DNA of 64,000 nt from Archaeoglobus veneficus SNP6 (GTDB lineage: Archaea > Halobacteriota > Archaeoglobi > Archaeoglobales > Archaeoglobaceae). Shown piece after piece: positions 63,976 through 64,000 of the stretch (position 1 is the first letter of the stretch; each line of letters opens with the position of its first letter). The position numbers were made by a program, and so were the translations under genes. Under the pieces are notes generated by a model, which saw only the letters and a program-made list of their open reading frames with translations, did not search any database and was not told the DNA's origin. The DNA lies in contig NC_015320.1 in assembly GCF_000194625.1 (NCBI RefSeq), positions 1,534,612 to 1,598,611 on the forward strand. Reading direction: 5' to 3'.

Positions 63976-64000
63976 ATGGTAGAAGAAAATAAAATTTCCT
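63976..64000 (+). CDS. start of a gene running off the right edge
   Basis: ATG 63976 follows TTTTTATA (TATA-like) near 63935 and a GGTGA site at 63965-63969. The frame reads Met-Val-Glu-Glu-Asn-Lys-Ile-Ser and is then cut. Too short to identify. Confidence 0.45.

Overview
The window is a stretch of an archaeal chromosome, most likely from the Archaeoglobales (Archaeoglobus, Ferroglobus or Geoglobus). Signs of Archaea are the proteins eL39, eL31, eL20/LX, eS19, aIF6, PDCD5-like, prefoldin alpha and Hef, two Alba paralogues, an archaeal-type phosphoglycerate kinase, tRNA genes without encoded CCA, and TATA boxes centred about 25 bases before start codons (leaderless mRNAs). The genus is inferred from gene content and style; no 16S gene is present.

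Layout. 1-12.6 kb: housekeeping genes (3' end of a probable M50 protease, phosphoesterase, APC permease, gatB, birA, ubiX, pgk, alba, a HAD hydrolase, an exported Lon-like S16 peptidase, BtpA, tRNA-Arg, OsmC, EamA). 12.7-15.4 kb: tRNA-Leu(CAG) with tandem tRNA-end repeats on one side and, on the other, a degraded integrated element whose integrase was split at the attachment site. 15.5-21.6 kb: ABC-2 exporter, small regulators, CheW and a large chemoreceptor. 21.9-23.3 kb: tRNA-Ala(CGC) with a second, 1.4-kb decayed element holding a HicAB toxin-antitoxin pair. 23.5-25.4 kb: SufBC. 25.4-28.1 kb: small exported proteins of unknown function. 28.1-31.2 kb: tungstate/molybdate uptake operon wtpABC plus a ModE-like regulator, with a palindromic operator.

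31.3-38.6 kb: DUF366, second Alba, membrane PLD-like protein, MetE-core protein, MarC, Nudix, Hef and a KaiC-like ATPase. 38.7-42.7 kb: a tight translation and protein-biogenesis operon (YhbY-like, eS19, PDCD5, eL39, eL31, aIF6, LX, prefoldin alpha, FtsY). 42.7-49.4 kb: radical SAM protein, TIM-barrel protein, L10e, a sodium symporter, a CTP-dependent lipid-kinase-like protein and MetG. 49.4-52.3 kb: an operon for a secreted caspase-fold (clan CD, DUF6345-like) protein, two exported partners and a membrane-linked winged-helix regulator; this is the best candidate for an undescribed system. 52.3-64 kb: cobyric acid synthase, a LemA gene with an in-frame stop plus a DUF2207 protein, an IS6-like transposase, hisB, hisA, VapBC, mtnA, a THUMP/SPOUT protein, moaC and the RNA-free RNase P HARP.

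Themes. Molybdenum/tungsten handling recurs (wtpABC, modE, moaC). Both tRNA-associated elements were targeted by archaeal integrases that carry the attachment site inside their own gene; both share 43-bp repeats with the tRNA and both are eroding. Several divergent gene pairs share one TATA region, and many starts were chosen from that spacing.
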